Source of the DNA: Clostridiales bacterium
Lineage (GTDB): Bacteria > Bacillota > Clostridia > Lutisporales > Lutisporaceae
Length of the DNA: 7,367 nucleotides
Assembly (NCBI GenBank): GCA_012522255.1
Contig: JAAYKT010000101.1
Coordinates: forward strand, 1 to 7,367
Reading direction: 5' to 3'
This document shows, piece after piece, positions 1 to 5,386 of the stretch (the first letter of the stretch is position 1; every line of letters begins with the position of its first letter). The notes under the pieces were generated by a model. The model was not told the origin of the DNA. It ran no database searches and worked only from the letters and a program-made list of their open reading frames with translations. A program made the translations under genes and the position numbers.

Positions 1-310
1 GCCTATATTAACGCTGCTTTTCAACAACCAAGCCTTGGGAATGGTAAGACAATGGCAGGGGTTGTTTCAAGAAAAAAGGTATTCCCAAACAGACCTTACA
101 GATGATGTTGATTATATGCAGCTGGCATCTGCATACAAGTTAAACGGAGCACAGGCTGAAAATCTGACGGAATTAGGAGAGGCTTTGAAAAAAGCAGTTG
201 CATCTGATAAGGCGACAGTAATAGAATGCAGAATTGATAAAGAAATAGGTGTATATCCCATAGTACCACCGGGAATGGCAATAGATAGTATGATAACCTC
301 CGGCCAATAA
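1..310 (+). CDS. ilvB: Acetolactate synthase large subunit, C-terminal part (5' truncated by window edge)
   Basis: This is the last 102 or so residues of a thiamine-diphosphate enzyme, read in the frame beginning at base 2 and ending at TAA 308-310. The peptide contains FNNQALGMVRQWQ followed by a RYS segment. This is the conserved block of acetolactate synthase catalytic subunits that carries the Trp of the active-site entrance. It ends in the usual family tail (YPIVPPG, then a short IDSMI-like end), so the 3' end looks intact. The enzyme condenses two pyruvates to acetolactate, or pyruvate with 2-oxobutyrate, as the first step of branched-chain amino acid synthesis in the cytoplasm. No regulatory subunit gene (ilvN) follows; the next gene is a YaaL-type gene after about 96 bp. 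A catabolic paralogue cannot be fully excluded from the C-terminus alone, but the motif favours the biosynthetic type. Confidence 0.9.
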   Translation, partial: PILTLLFNNQALGMVRQWQGLFQEKRYSQTDLTDDVDYMQLASAYKLNGAQAENLTELGEALKKAVASDKATVIECRIDKEIGVYPIVPPGMAIDSMITSGQ

Positions 311-353
311 AAGCTGTTAATTTAATTAAATGAGGAATAAGTACACGCCTTCG

Positions 354-359
354 TATAAT
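354..359 (+). promoter_or_regulatory. Possible -10 element upstream of the yaaL-bofA pair
   Basis: A perfect TATAAT lies 48 bp before the TTG start of the YaaL-type gene. The best -35 at 18 bp spacing is only ATGAGG (330-335), matching three of six consensus bases, so the promoter is weak or needs an activator or another sigma factor. A 7-bp inverted repeat (TATAATA 354-360 with TATTATA 378-384) overlaps it, but this is common in AT-rich DNA. No clear terminator separates ilvB from this point, so read-through from ilvB is also possible. Confidence 0.3.
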
Positions 360-406
360 ACTTCTAAATAATGGCTATATTATAAGAAAAACGGAGGTGT
401 TTCATT

Positions 407-670
407 TTGCTTCCAAATGCGGAGATAAAACAAATAATTGATCTTATTCCCGGTTTTAAGACGAAAAGAAAAACTGATGACTATCGTGAAGAAATTTGTA
501 ACGCAATCACATTGGCTCATCAGGAGTGGCTGGATGCGCAAAGTTTTTTTGAAATTGTAAGCGACAGCGATTTAATTGATCATGCAATTCATAAAATCGA
601 CGCTGCCAAATCAAAATATATATATCTGTTAAGATTGGCAAGAGAAAACGGAATAAGAGTTGACATATGA
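407..670 (+). CDS. yaaL: DUF2508 / YaaL-family small protein
   Basis: An 87-residue soluble, charged, mostly helical protein starting at TTG 407. GGAGG (393-397) lies 9 nt upstream, and an in-frame TAA at 383 rules out a long extension. The C-terminal half has the pattern typical of the DUF2508 family: a QEWLDAQ segment near residue 45, then an acidic stretch, a K-SKYIYLLR helix and an ARENGI end. The function of this family is unknown. In Bacillus it is encoded between recR and bofA, and here bofA again follows, 88 bp downstream, which strongly supports the assignment. There is no signal peptide or membrane segment and no cysteine cluster, although one Cys is present. The family call rests on motif memory plus synteny; no role can be read from the residues. 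Confidence 0.75.
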   Translation: MLPNAEIKQIIDLIPGFKTKRKTDDYREEICNAITLAHQEWLDAQSFFEIVSDSDLIDHAIHKIDAAKSKYIYLLRLARENGIRVDI

Positions 671-743
671 CTAACATCTTTTTACTGCAAAGTGTAATAT
701 TTTATTTATTAATAAATATATATATTTAAACGGCATGGCAGTA

Positions 744-751
744 AAAGGAGG
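744..751 (+). promoter_or_regulatory. Ribosome binding site that fixes the bofA start
   Basis: AAAGGAGG followed by a 7-nt spacer (TTATAAT) points to ATG 759. The in-frame ATG at 735 lies upstream of this site and has no Shine-Dalgarno of its own, so the longer reading would encode the ribosome binding site as protein. Confidence 0.85.
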
Positions 752-758
752 TTATAAT

Positions 759-1031
759 ATGCCCCAGATTGATATTTTTACAATACTTGCAGTTTTCATT
801 GCGATAGCTGCTATCTACATAATAGGTATGCTTTTGGTTTTACCAATCAGAATTATAATAAAATTTATTGTCAACGGACTTATAGGCGCATTTTTATTAT
901 TTATCATCAATATCTTTGGCAGCATCATTGGAATCACAGTAGCAATTAACCCTGTTACAGCTTTGGTAGCAGGGTTTTTAGGCATTCCCGGTATAGCACT
1001 GCTGCTATTTTTGCAATACTTTTTGAGATAA
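759..1031 (+). CDS. bofA: BofA-like pro-sigma-K processing inhibitor
   Basis: A 90-residue, almost wholly hydrophobic protein, predicted to have two or three membrane segments (about residues 6-30, 35-60 and 66-89). The family signature INPVTALVAGFLGIPGIALLL fills the C-terminal third. In B. subtilis BofA is a mother-cell membrane protein that, with SpoIVFA, holds the intramembrane protease SpoIVFB inactive until the forespore signals. This couples sigma-K activation to engulfment. Polar residues reported as important in the B. subtilis protein appear to be kept here as Asn51, Asn64 and Thr67, judged by eye. The gene follows the YaaL-type gene as in Bacillus. Many clostridia keep bofA with different or missing sigma-K processing partners, so its exact role here is not settled by this window. 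Confidence 0.88.
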   Translation: MPQIDIFTILAVFIAIAAIYIIGMLLVLPIRIIIKFIVNGLIGAFLLFIINIFGSIIGITVAINPVTALVAGFLGIPGIALLLFLQYFLR

Positions 1032-1124
1032 AATTTGTTTTAAGAATCTTCAGCAATACTTAGCGTGACATTTGATTAATGGGGCATTAATATAATGATA
1101 TAAGAATCTAAACTTTATTTTTAT

Positions 1125-1153
1125 TTGAGATATGAAAACCTATTATATATGAT
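1125..1153 (+). promoter_or_regulatory. Sigma-A-type promoter for the AIM24-family gene
   Basis: TTGAGA (1125-1130), a 17-bp spacer and TATGAT (1148-1153) give five of six matches in both hexamers at ideal spacing. Transcription would begin near 1160, leaving a leader of about 42 nt. A second TATAAT-like box (1091-1096) upstream has no properly spaced -35. Confidence 0.6.
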
Positions 1154-1173
1154 TATAATTGCATTAAAGGGGA

Positions 1174-1194
1174 CTATATTGAAATATAGGAGGG
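1174..1194 (+). promoter_or_regulatory. Small leader hairpin abutting the AIM24 ribosome binding site
   Basis: CTATAT (1174-1179), a TGAA loop and ATATAG (1184-1189) form a short perfect hairpin. Its last two bases are the first two of the Shine-Dalgarno AGGAGGG (1188-1194). The ribosome binding site is 7 nt from ATG 1202. The stem is A-U rich and weak, so it may tune translation or may be a DNA operator; neither is shown. Confidence 0.35.
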
Positions 1195-1201
1195 TTGTTG
1201 A

Positions 1202-1894
1202 ATGTCTAATCTTAATTACACAATTATCGGCGATAATTTGCCGGCGGTATCAATAAGACTAAATAGGGGAGAAAGCATTTATACCCAATCCGGCGGTATG
1301 GCCTGGATGGACAGCGGGATTACCATGACAACCAATGTACAGGGCGGACTTATGAAAGGCCTTGGGAGAATGTTCAGCGGCGAGTCTTTATTTATGGCCA
1401 CATATACTTCAGAGTCACCGGATCAGGAAATTGTTATAGCAAGCACATTCCCGGGGCATATAATAAGTATTGATGTTGGCCAAACACCTATTGTCGGACA
1501 AAAAGGCGCATTTTTATGCGCCGAGCCTAATGTTGTTCTAAATGCTTTTATTGTTAAAGGTTTAGGCGCCGGTTTGTTTGGGGGAGAAGGTTTTGTACTG
1601 CAAAGCATGAAAGGCTCAGGGATGGTATTTTTAGAACTTGACGGAAGCGTTGTAGAAAGGGTACTTGCACCGAGGGAGACAATAAAAGTTGATACGGGTA
1701 ACGTAGCAGCTTTTGAAGACAGTGTAGGTTATCAGGTAGAGATGGTGAAAGGTTTTAAAAACGTTTTGTTCGGAGGAGAAGGTTTGTTCTTGACTACTTT
1801 AACAGGTCCGGGTAAAGTCTGGTTGCAAACCATGACTATGCCGAGCTTTGCTAAAAGAATGGTACCTTTTTTACCTAAATCGAGTTCAAAATAA
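1202..1894 (+). CDS. AIM24 / TIGR00266 family beta-rich protein
   Basis: A 230-residue protein whose N-terminus (YTIIGDNLPAV, then LNRGESIYTQSGGMAWM) and following glycine-rich blocks fit the bacterial TIGR00266/AIM24 family, at its usual length of about 220-260. The fold is known as an all-beta, pseudo-threefold domain; the bacterial function is unknown, while yeast Aim24 is mitochondrial. Three related blocks are visible: MKGLGRMFSGESLFM (51-65), VKGLGAGLFGGEGFV (118-132) and VKGFKNVLFGGEGLF (182-196), spaced 67 and 64 residues apart. There is no signal peptide or membrane helix. The start is fixed by AGGAGGG at 7 nt. The gene has its own promoter, stands alone on its transcript, and faces the ytvI-like gene convergently. 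No catalytic residues can be named. Confidence 0.85.
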   Translation: MSNLNYTIIGDNLPAVSIRLNRGESIYTQSGGMAWMDSGITMTTNVQGGLMKGLGRMFSGESLFMATYTSESPDQEIVIASTFPGHIISIDVGQTPIVGQKGAFLCAEPNVVLNAFIVKGLGAGLFGGEGFVLQSMKGSGMVFLELDGSVVERVLAPRETIKVDTGNVAAFEDSVGYQVEMVKGFKNVLFGGEGLFLTTLTGPGKVWLQTMTMPSFAKRMVPFLPKSSSK

Positions 1895-1926
1895 CAGGCA
1901 GAATCATTAAAAATTAATGCACTATG

Positions 1927-1958
1927 ATAATAAATTGCGGTAAAACGCAATTTATTAT
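1927..1958. terminator. Probable bidirectional intrinsic terminator after the AIM24-family gene
   Basis: A perfect 13-bp inverted repeat (ATAATAAATTGCG, 1927-1939; CGCAATTTATTAT, 1946-1958) encloses a GTAAAA loop, 33 bp after the AIM24 stop. Functionally the GC core with flanking AAA and TTTATTAT tails looks like a short terminator readable in either direction. The T tract is interrupted, so efficiency is uncertain. Confidence 0.5.
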
Positions 1959-2023
1959 ATATATGTCATGCCAATATTTCTTCATTTATTCGGATTGGAC
2001 ATGGCAATTAAAGCGGATTTTTC

Positions 2024-2063
2024 ACCATATATTATGCTAAAAAACTATTAGCGACTATATGGT
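2024..2063. repeat. Imperfect hairpin in the convergent gap
   Basis: Outer arms ACCATATA (2024-2031) and TATATGGT (2056-2063) pair perfectly. Inner arms GCTAA (2036-2040) and TTAGC (2048-2052) pair perfectly around a 7-nt loop, with unequal unpaired bases (TTAT and GAC) between the two helices. It lies about 50 bp beyond the end of the minus-strand gene. It could serve transcript-end stability or termination, or be a remnant element. Confidence 0.4.
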
Positions 2064-2090
2064 TTAATAACATAACGATAATTATTTAAT

Positions 2091-2107
2091 GCGGTGAAGC
2101 CGCTTTT
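2091..2107. terminator. Short GC hairpin at the 3' end of the ytvI-like gene
   Basis: GCGG (2091-2094) and CCGC (2100-2103) pair around TGAAG, 8 bp beyond the minus-strand stop codon. On the plus strand it is followed by TTTTG, on the minus strand by ATTAAATAA. It is a weak terminator candidate because the stem is only four to five pairs. Confidence 0.3.
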
Positions 2108-2110
2108 GTT

Positions 2111-3193
2111 CTATTTAAAATCAGGTAAAATCCCTGATCTCTGGGAAGCTATTAATATCATAACAATTACGGGGCCCAGTATGATTCCGCCTACTCCAAA
2201 AACCTTTGCTCCTACGAACATGGATATCAGTGTGATTAGCGGATGCACACCCAAATGGTGCCCGACTATTTTTGGTTCCACCAAATACCTTACCACCACT
2301 ATTACACCATATATGATAAATAATGAAATACCTAATCTCAGCTTGCCATTAAGAATGGAGATTATTGCCCAGGGGACATATACGCTACCTGTACCAAGGA
2401 CCGGCAATATATCAATAATTGCAATTAGCAGGGATATGATAAATGCATATTTTACCCTTATAATGCTAAGTCCAATTAATGATTCAAAAAATGTTATTGT
2501 TAAAATTATTAGCTGCGCTTTCAAAAAACCTACTAATGCCTTCAATAGATTATGCTTCAGCATTATAAATTTTTGTTGAATGGGCTGTGAAAATTGCCTG
2601 ATAAAAAAGGAAAAAATCTTTTCTTCATCCTTTAAAATAAAGAAGGTTGTAACTGTTGATATAAGGACGGATATACCAAACTTAGGCAGTAGCGTCATAG
2701 TATTTATGATTGTCTTGGTTGTTGCGGTCAATAGTGTGCTTAACTTATCAAAAATCCCTTTGGCAACATCTGTGAGTATTGTCAAAACTTCAGGCGGCAA
2801 CTGTATATATAGGGCCTCTGCCTTGCTAAAAACATCGTAAAAATAATCATAAGCATTGTTTGTATATAGAGGAAGCAGATTACCGAATTCAATTAATTCG
2901 GCAAGCCCTCGTGTTGTAATTAATATAAAGAAATAAATAAGGCCTCCGTATACTATCAAAATTGACAGGGCGACAGAAAATCCTTTTTTTATTTTAAAAG
3001 AATGAAGTATTTTTACAAGGGGTTTTATAAAAAAGGAGATTAATAGTGCAAAAATAAAAGGTGAAAAATAGCGGAATGCAATTTTTGTTGTTGCAATGAT
3101 AATGACTAAGAAAGCTAAATATCTCAATATTTTTACCCCAAAAGCTACGTTTTTTAATATATATTGTTTATAATTATTTGTTTCCTCTTTCAT
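2111..3193 (-). CDS. ytvI: AI-2E family (UPF0118) membrane protein, YtvI-like
   Basis: A 360-residue integral membrane protein with about seven to eight hydrophobic segments, the usual length for this family. Paired N-terminal segments (about 22-60) are followed by a hydrophilic region (about 100-165) and a C-terminal membrane bundle. The conserved family block DILPVLGTGSVYVPW begins at residue 261. EPKIVG (306-311) is followed by HHLGVHPLITL and GGIILGP (335-341), the hallmark C-terminus of AI-2E transporters. The DILPVLGTG and VGHHLGVHPL forms recall the sporulation protein YtvI rather than autoinducer exporters such as TqsA. Substrate unknown; some relatives act as sodium/proton antiporters. 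The start ATG (complement of 3191-3193) has an AAGGGGGTG site a few bases upstream. The gene is monocistronic, convergent with the AIM24 gene and divergent from the decarboxylase operon. The family call is firm, the subfamily moderate. Confidence 0.85.
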   Translation of the reverse strand: MKEETNNYKQYILKNVAFGVKILRYLAFLVIIIATTKIAFRYFSPFIFALLISFFIKPLVKILHSFKIKKGFSVALSILIVYGGLIYFFILITTRGLAELIEFGNLLPLYTNNAYDYFYDVFSKAEALYIQLPPEVLTILTDVAKGIFDKLSTLLTATTKTIINTMTLLPKFGISVLISTVTTFFILKDEEKIFSFFIRQFSQPIQQKFIMLKHNLLKALVGFLKAQLIILTITFFESLIGLSIIRVKYAFIISLLIAIIDILPVLGTGSVYVPWAIISILNGKLRLGISLFIIYGVIVVVRYLVEPKIVGHHLGVHPLITLISMFVGAKVFGVGGIILGPVIVMILIASQRSGILPDFK

Positions 3194-3247
3194 ATCAAGG
3201 CACCCCCTTAACTTAATTATATCCTTTATTTGCTACTTTTAATATAC

Positions 3248-3276
3248 ATATTATACAATAACCTTATATTTTTCAA
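3248..3276 (-). promoter_or_regulatory. Promoter for the ytvI-like gene
   Basis: Read on the minus strand: TTGAAA (complement of 3271-3276), a 17-bp spacer, then TAATAT (complement of 3248-3253). A perfect TATAAT overlaps it at 3250-3255 with a 15-bp spacer. Transcription would begin near 3240, giving a leader of about 48 nt. It looks like a housekeeping promoter; I could not find a good sigma-E-type pair despite the sporulation link of ytvI. Confidence 0.5.
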
Positions 3277-3479
3277 TGTTTAGTTACAGTTCATACGTTT
3301 TTTATTTAACGCTACCTTTACCTATGTCTATGTCGGATATATTAGTATTTGATAGAGATTGCATTCTCGGAAGGGCTTTGGCCTTGTAACTCAGCAATCG
3401 CGTCAAATACAATAAATCTGCTATATGGATAAGCTGTAGTGTGAACTGTAAAAATGTTTAAGTCAGATCATTTTATCTG

Positions 3480-3485
3480 TATAAT
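3480..3485 (+). promoter_or_regulatory. Candidate -10 of the yaaO-darA-holB-ricT operon promoter
   Basis: A perfect TATAAT lies 82 bp before the first start codon. The -35 at 17-bp spacing is only TTTAAG (3457-3462), so activity may depend on a regulator. An inverted repeat, CAGAT-CATTTT-ATCTG (3464-3479), fills most of the spacer and ends directly at the -10. This is a position where a bound protein would control RNA polymerase access. Confidence 0.4.
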
Positions 3486-3494
3486 ATAATTAGG

Positions 3495-3514
3495 GCAAAG
3501 AAAATTTACTTTGC
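3495..3514. promoter_or_regulatory. Near-palindrome just downstream of the operon start site, possible operator
   Basis: GCAAAGAAAATTTACTTTGC matches its own reverse complement at 18 of 20 positions, with six-base perfect outer arms GCAAAG and CTTTGC. If transcription starts about 7 nt after the TATAAT at 3480-3485, it spans roughly +4 to +23, a classic repressor position. No regulator gene in the window claims it. Confidence 0.4.
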
Positions 3515-3567
3515 AGCGACAATTGTTGGATATATTTGATTTTCATAAAAAAGGAGTTGGTAAATAT

Positions 3568-5019
3568 ATGCAGTATGATAATATGCCGCTGTTTAAATCA
3601 ATTAAGGATTATGCAGATTCAAATGTATTACCCTTTCACATGCCGGGGCATAAGAGGGGACGTATATATAAAAAGCTTGGGCTTGGCTCACTTTTCGAAA
3701 ATATATTAAAAATGGATACCACTGAGGTTCCCGGCGTAGATAACCTTTTTTGTCCCGTAGGACCTTTGTTAAAAGCGCAAAAAATGGCGGCTGAAAGTTT
3801 TGGCGCAGACCATAGTTTTTTTCTAATAAATGGGACAACTGCGGGTATTTATGCTATGATATTATCAACTACAAACCCAGGTGATAAAATTATTATCCCT
3901 AGAAATGCTCATCGCAGTGCCATAAGTGCCTCTATTCTGGGAAGGCTGCAACCGGTATACTTATTGCCGGAAATTGATGAGCAAATGGGTATAGCCATGG
4001 GGATAAAACCTGAAACCATCGAAAAAGCTTTGATCAGAAATCCTGATGCCAAAGCCGTGCTTATTACAAGCCCCACCTATTATGGTGCATGCTCTGATTT
4101 GAAAAGTATTGCGGGAATAGTTCATAAGCATGGCAAGGTTTTATTAGTTGATGAAGCCCACGGCTCCCATTTTGTATTTCATAAGGATTTGCCAAAAAGC
4201 GCATTGGCTTCGGGGGCGGATATGACCGCTCAGAGCACACATAAGACTCTCCTTTCAATGACTGGGTCATCAATGCTTCATACGAAAGGTGAGAGGTTGG
4301 ATATAGAAAAGGTTAAATTCTACCTTCAGTTAGTACAGACGACCAGCCCTTCCCATGTAATGCTTGCATCTTTGGATGCGGCAAGGTATATAATGGACAA
4401 ATACGGATATATACTATTGGATGAATGCATGAAATATAGCGACATGGTAAGAAAAGAAATAAACCAAAGAACTGAATTTTATTGTTTGTCTTATGAAAAA
4501 ATAGGCGAAAACGGAATATATGATATAGACCCGCTGAGGCTGACAGTTTGTGTTAAAGAAGGCGGCTTGACCGGTAACGAAGCAAACAGGATTTTGAGGG
4601 ATAAATATAAAATTCAGGTGGAACTCAGTGATATAAATAATATAGCAGCAATTACAACAGTGGCGGACGGAGAAGAAGATTATAATAAATTTCTTGATGC
4701 AATTTGCAGCTTATCAGAAAGTGTACATAAGAAGCAAACTCATATTGGTTATAAAGAATTGCCAAAAAGTTTACCAAAAATAGCAGTGAAGCCTTACGAA
4801 GCGATACACAAAGGCTCGGAAATGGTTGAACTTTCTAAAAGTATAGGGCTTATTAGCGCCGAAATGGTCATACCTTATCCACCCGGAATACCTGTAATTA
4901 TGCCCGGAGAGGTTATTGACCGAGATATCGTTGATTATTTGATACAGTGCAAGGAATCCGGAGTAAGAATTAGCGGTACGATAGATTCAAATTTGGATAG
5001 AATAAAAATAATTAAGTGA
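3568..5019 (+). CDS. yaaO: PLP-dependent Orn/Lys/Arg decarboxylase family protein, YaaO-like
   Basis: A 483-residue fold-type I pyridoxal-phosphate enzyme, close to the length of Bacillus YaaO and SpeA. The N-terminal motif FHMPGHKRG (23-31) marks the Orn/Lys/Arg decarboxylase family. NGTTAG (88-93) should hold the cofactor phosphate, SPTYYG (168-173) follows, DEAHGSH (Asp195, His198) contacts the pyridine ring, and STHK (Lys226) is the Schiff-base lysine. The C-terminal part (about 385-483), with PYPPGIPVIMPGE, is the small family C-domain. It removes the carboxyl group of a basic amino acid to give a diamine or agmatine; the substrate cannot be told from sequence. Start ATG 3568 has AAAGGAG (3550-3556) at 11 nt; a frame open from 3511 lacks such a site. 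First gene of a four-gene operon; darA begins 14 bp after its stop. Confidence 0.88.
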   Translation: MQYDNMPLFKSIKDYADSNVLPFHMPGHKRGRIYKKLGLGSLFENILKMDTTEVPGVDNLFCPVGPLLKAQKMAAESFGADHSFFLINGTTAGIYAMILSTTNPGDKIIIPRNAHRSAISASILGRLQPVYLLPEIDEQMGIAMGIKPETIEKALIRNPDAKAVLITSPTYYGACSDLKSIAGIVHKHGKVLLVDEAHGSHFVFHKDLPKSALASGADMTAQSTHKTLLSMTGSSMLHTKGERLDIEKVKFYLQLVQTTSPSHVMLASLDAARYIMDKYGYILLDECMKYSDMVRKEINQRTEFYCLSYEKIGENGIYDIDPLRLTVCVKEGGLTGNEANRILRDKYKIQVELSDINNIAAITTVADGEEDYNKFLDAICSLSESVHKKQTHIGYKELPKSLPKIAVKPYEAIHKGSEMVELSKSIGLISAEMVIPYPPGIPVIMPGEVIDRDIVDYLIQCKESGVRISGTIDSNLDRIKIIK

Positions 5020-5033
5020 AGGAGATGAGAAAT

Positions 5034-5369
5034 GTGTCCATGAAGCTTATTTTGGCTGTTGTTCAGGACGATGATGCGGGAGATTTGATTGAAAGGCTCG
5101 TGCAAAACAGATTCAGCACCACAAAACTTGCTTCTACCGGGGGCTTTTTAAAAGAGGGCAATACAACTCTGATGGTAGGCGTTCCGGAAGAACAGGTAGA
5201 TGAAGTAATTGAACTGATAAAGGATGTATGCCAAAGCAGAAAGCAAATCTTTACAACACCGGTGCCGCCTACCGGGTCTGCCAGCGTATTTATACCGTAT
5301 CCTATCGAGGTTATGGTTGGCGGAGCCACAATCTTTGTTTTGGATATAGACAGATTTGAAAAAGCCTAA
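5034..5369 (+). CDS. darA: Cyclic-di-AMP receptor DarA (YaaQ, PII-like)
   Basis: A 111-residue cytoplasmic protein of the PII-like c-di-AMP receptor family (family length about 109). It begins MKLILAVVQDDDAGDL after a two-residue lead. The conserved KLASTGGFLKEGNTTL block (31-46) forms much of the ligand site in known DarA proteins, and IPYPIEVMVGGATIFVLDIDRF closes the last beta strands. DarA is a trimer that binds c-di-AMP; its output partner is unknown. The start is debatable: GTG 5034 is 9 nt from AGGAG (5020-5024), while ATG 5040 matches homologues' N-termini but is 15 nt away, and ATG 5025 touches the ribosome site. The Shine-Dalgarno begins at the yaaO stop codon, implying translational coupling. 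In B. subtilis tmk lies before this gene and yaaR after it; both are absent here. Confidence 0.92.
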   Translation: MSMKLILAVVQDDDAGDLIERLVQNRFSTTKLASTGGFLKEGNTTLMVGVPEEQVDEVIELIKDVCQSRKQIFTTPVPPTGSASVFIPYPIEVMVGGATIFVLDIDRFEKA

Positions 5370-5386
5370 TCAGGGAAGTGACATTA

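Larger units (their letters stand above)
3194..3567. other. 374-bp gene-free divergent intergenic region
   Basis: No credible coding frame is present on either strand. It contains the ytvI-like ribosome binding site and promoter on the left, a possible stem-loop around 3357-3399 in the middle, and a candidate plus-strand promoter with two inverted repeats (3464-3479 and 3495-3514) on the right. The stretch 3277-3350 shows nothing I can name. Confidence 0.7.

Noticed and set aside
703..718. Perfect 16-bp palindrome TATTTATTAATAAATA before bofA
   Set aside because: Pure A/T composition in an AT-rich gap makes chance likely, and no promoter elements are placed sensibly around it.
735..758. Upstream ATG giving BofA eight extra residues
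   Set aside because: The extension would translate the AAAGGAGG site that serves ATG 759, and it has no ribosome site of its own.
2094..2579. Plus-strand open frame of 161 codons
   Set aside because: It lies wholly antisense to the well-supported ytvI-like gene, has no ribosome binding site, and its peptide resembles no family.
2580..2840. Second plus-strand frame of 86 codons
   Set aside because: Also antisense to the ytvI-like gene; no Shine-Dalgarno and no recognisable motif.
3301..3480. T-box or other known riboswitch in the leader of the decarboxylase operon
   Set aside because: There is no T-box core sequence, no recognisable aptamer, and no terminator hairpin with a T tract before the start codon.
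3511..3567. N-terminal extension of the YaaO-like protein from TTG 3511
   Set aside because: It lacks a Shine-Dalgarno and overlaps the palindrome at 3495-3514, and the added 19 residues do not match the family N-terminus; AAAGGAG supports ATG 3568.
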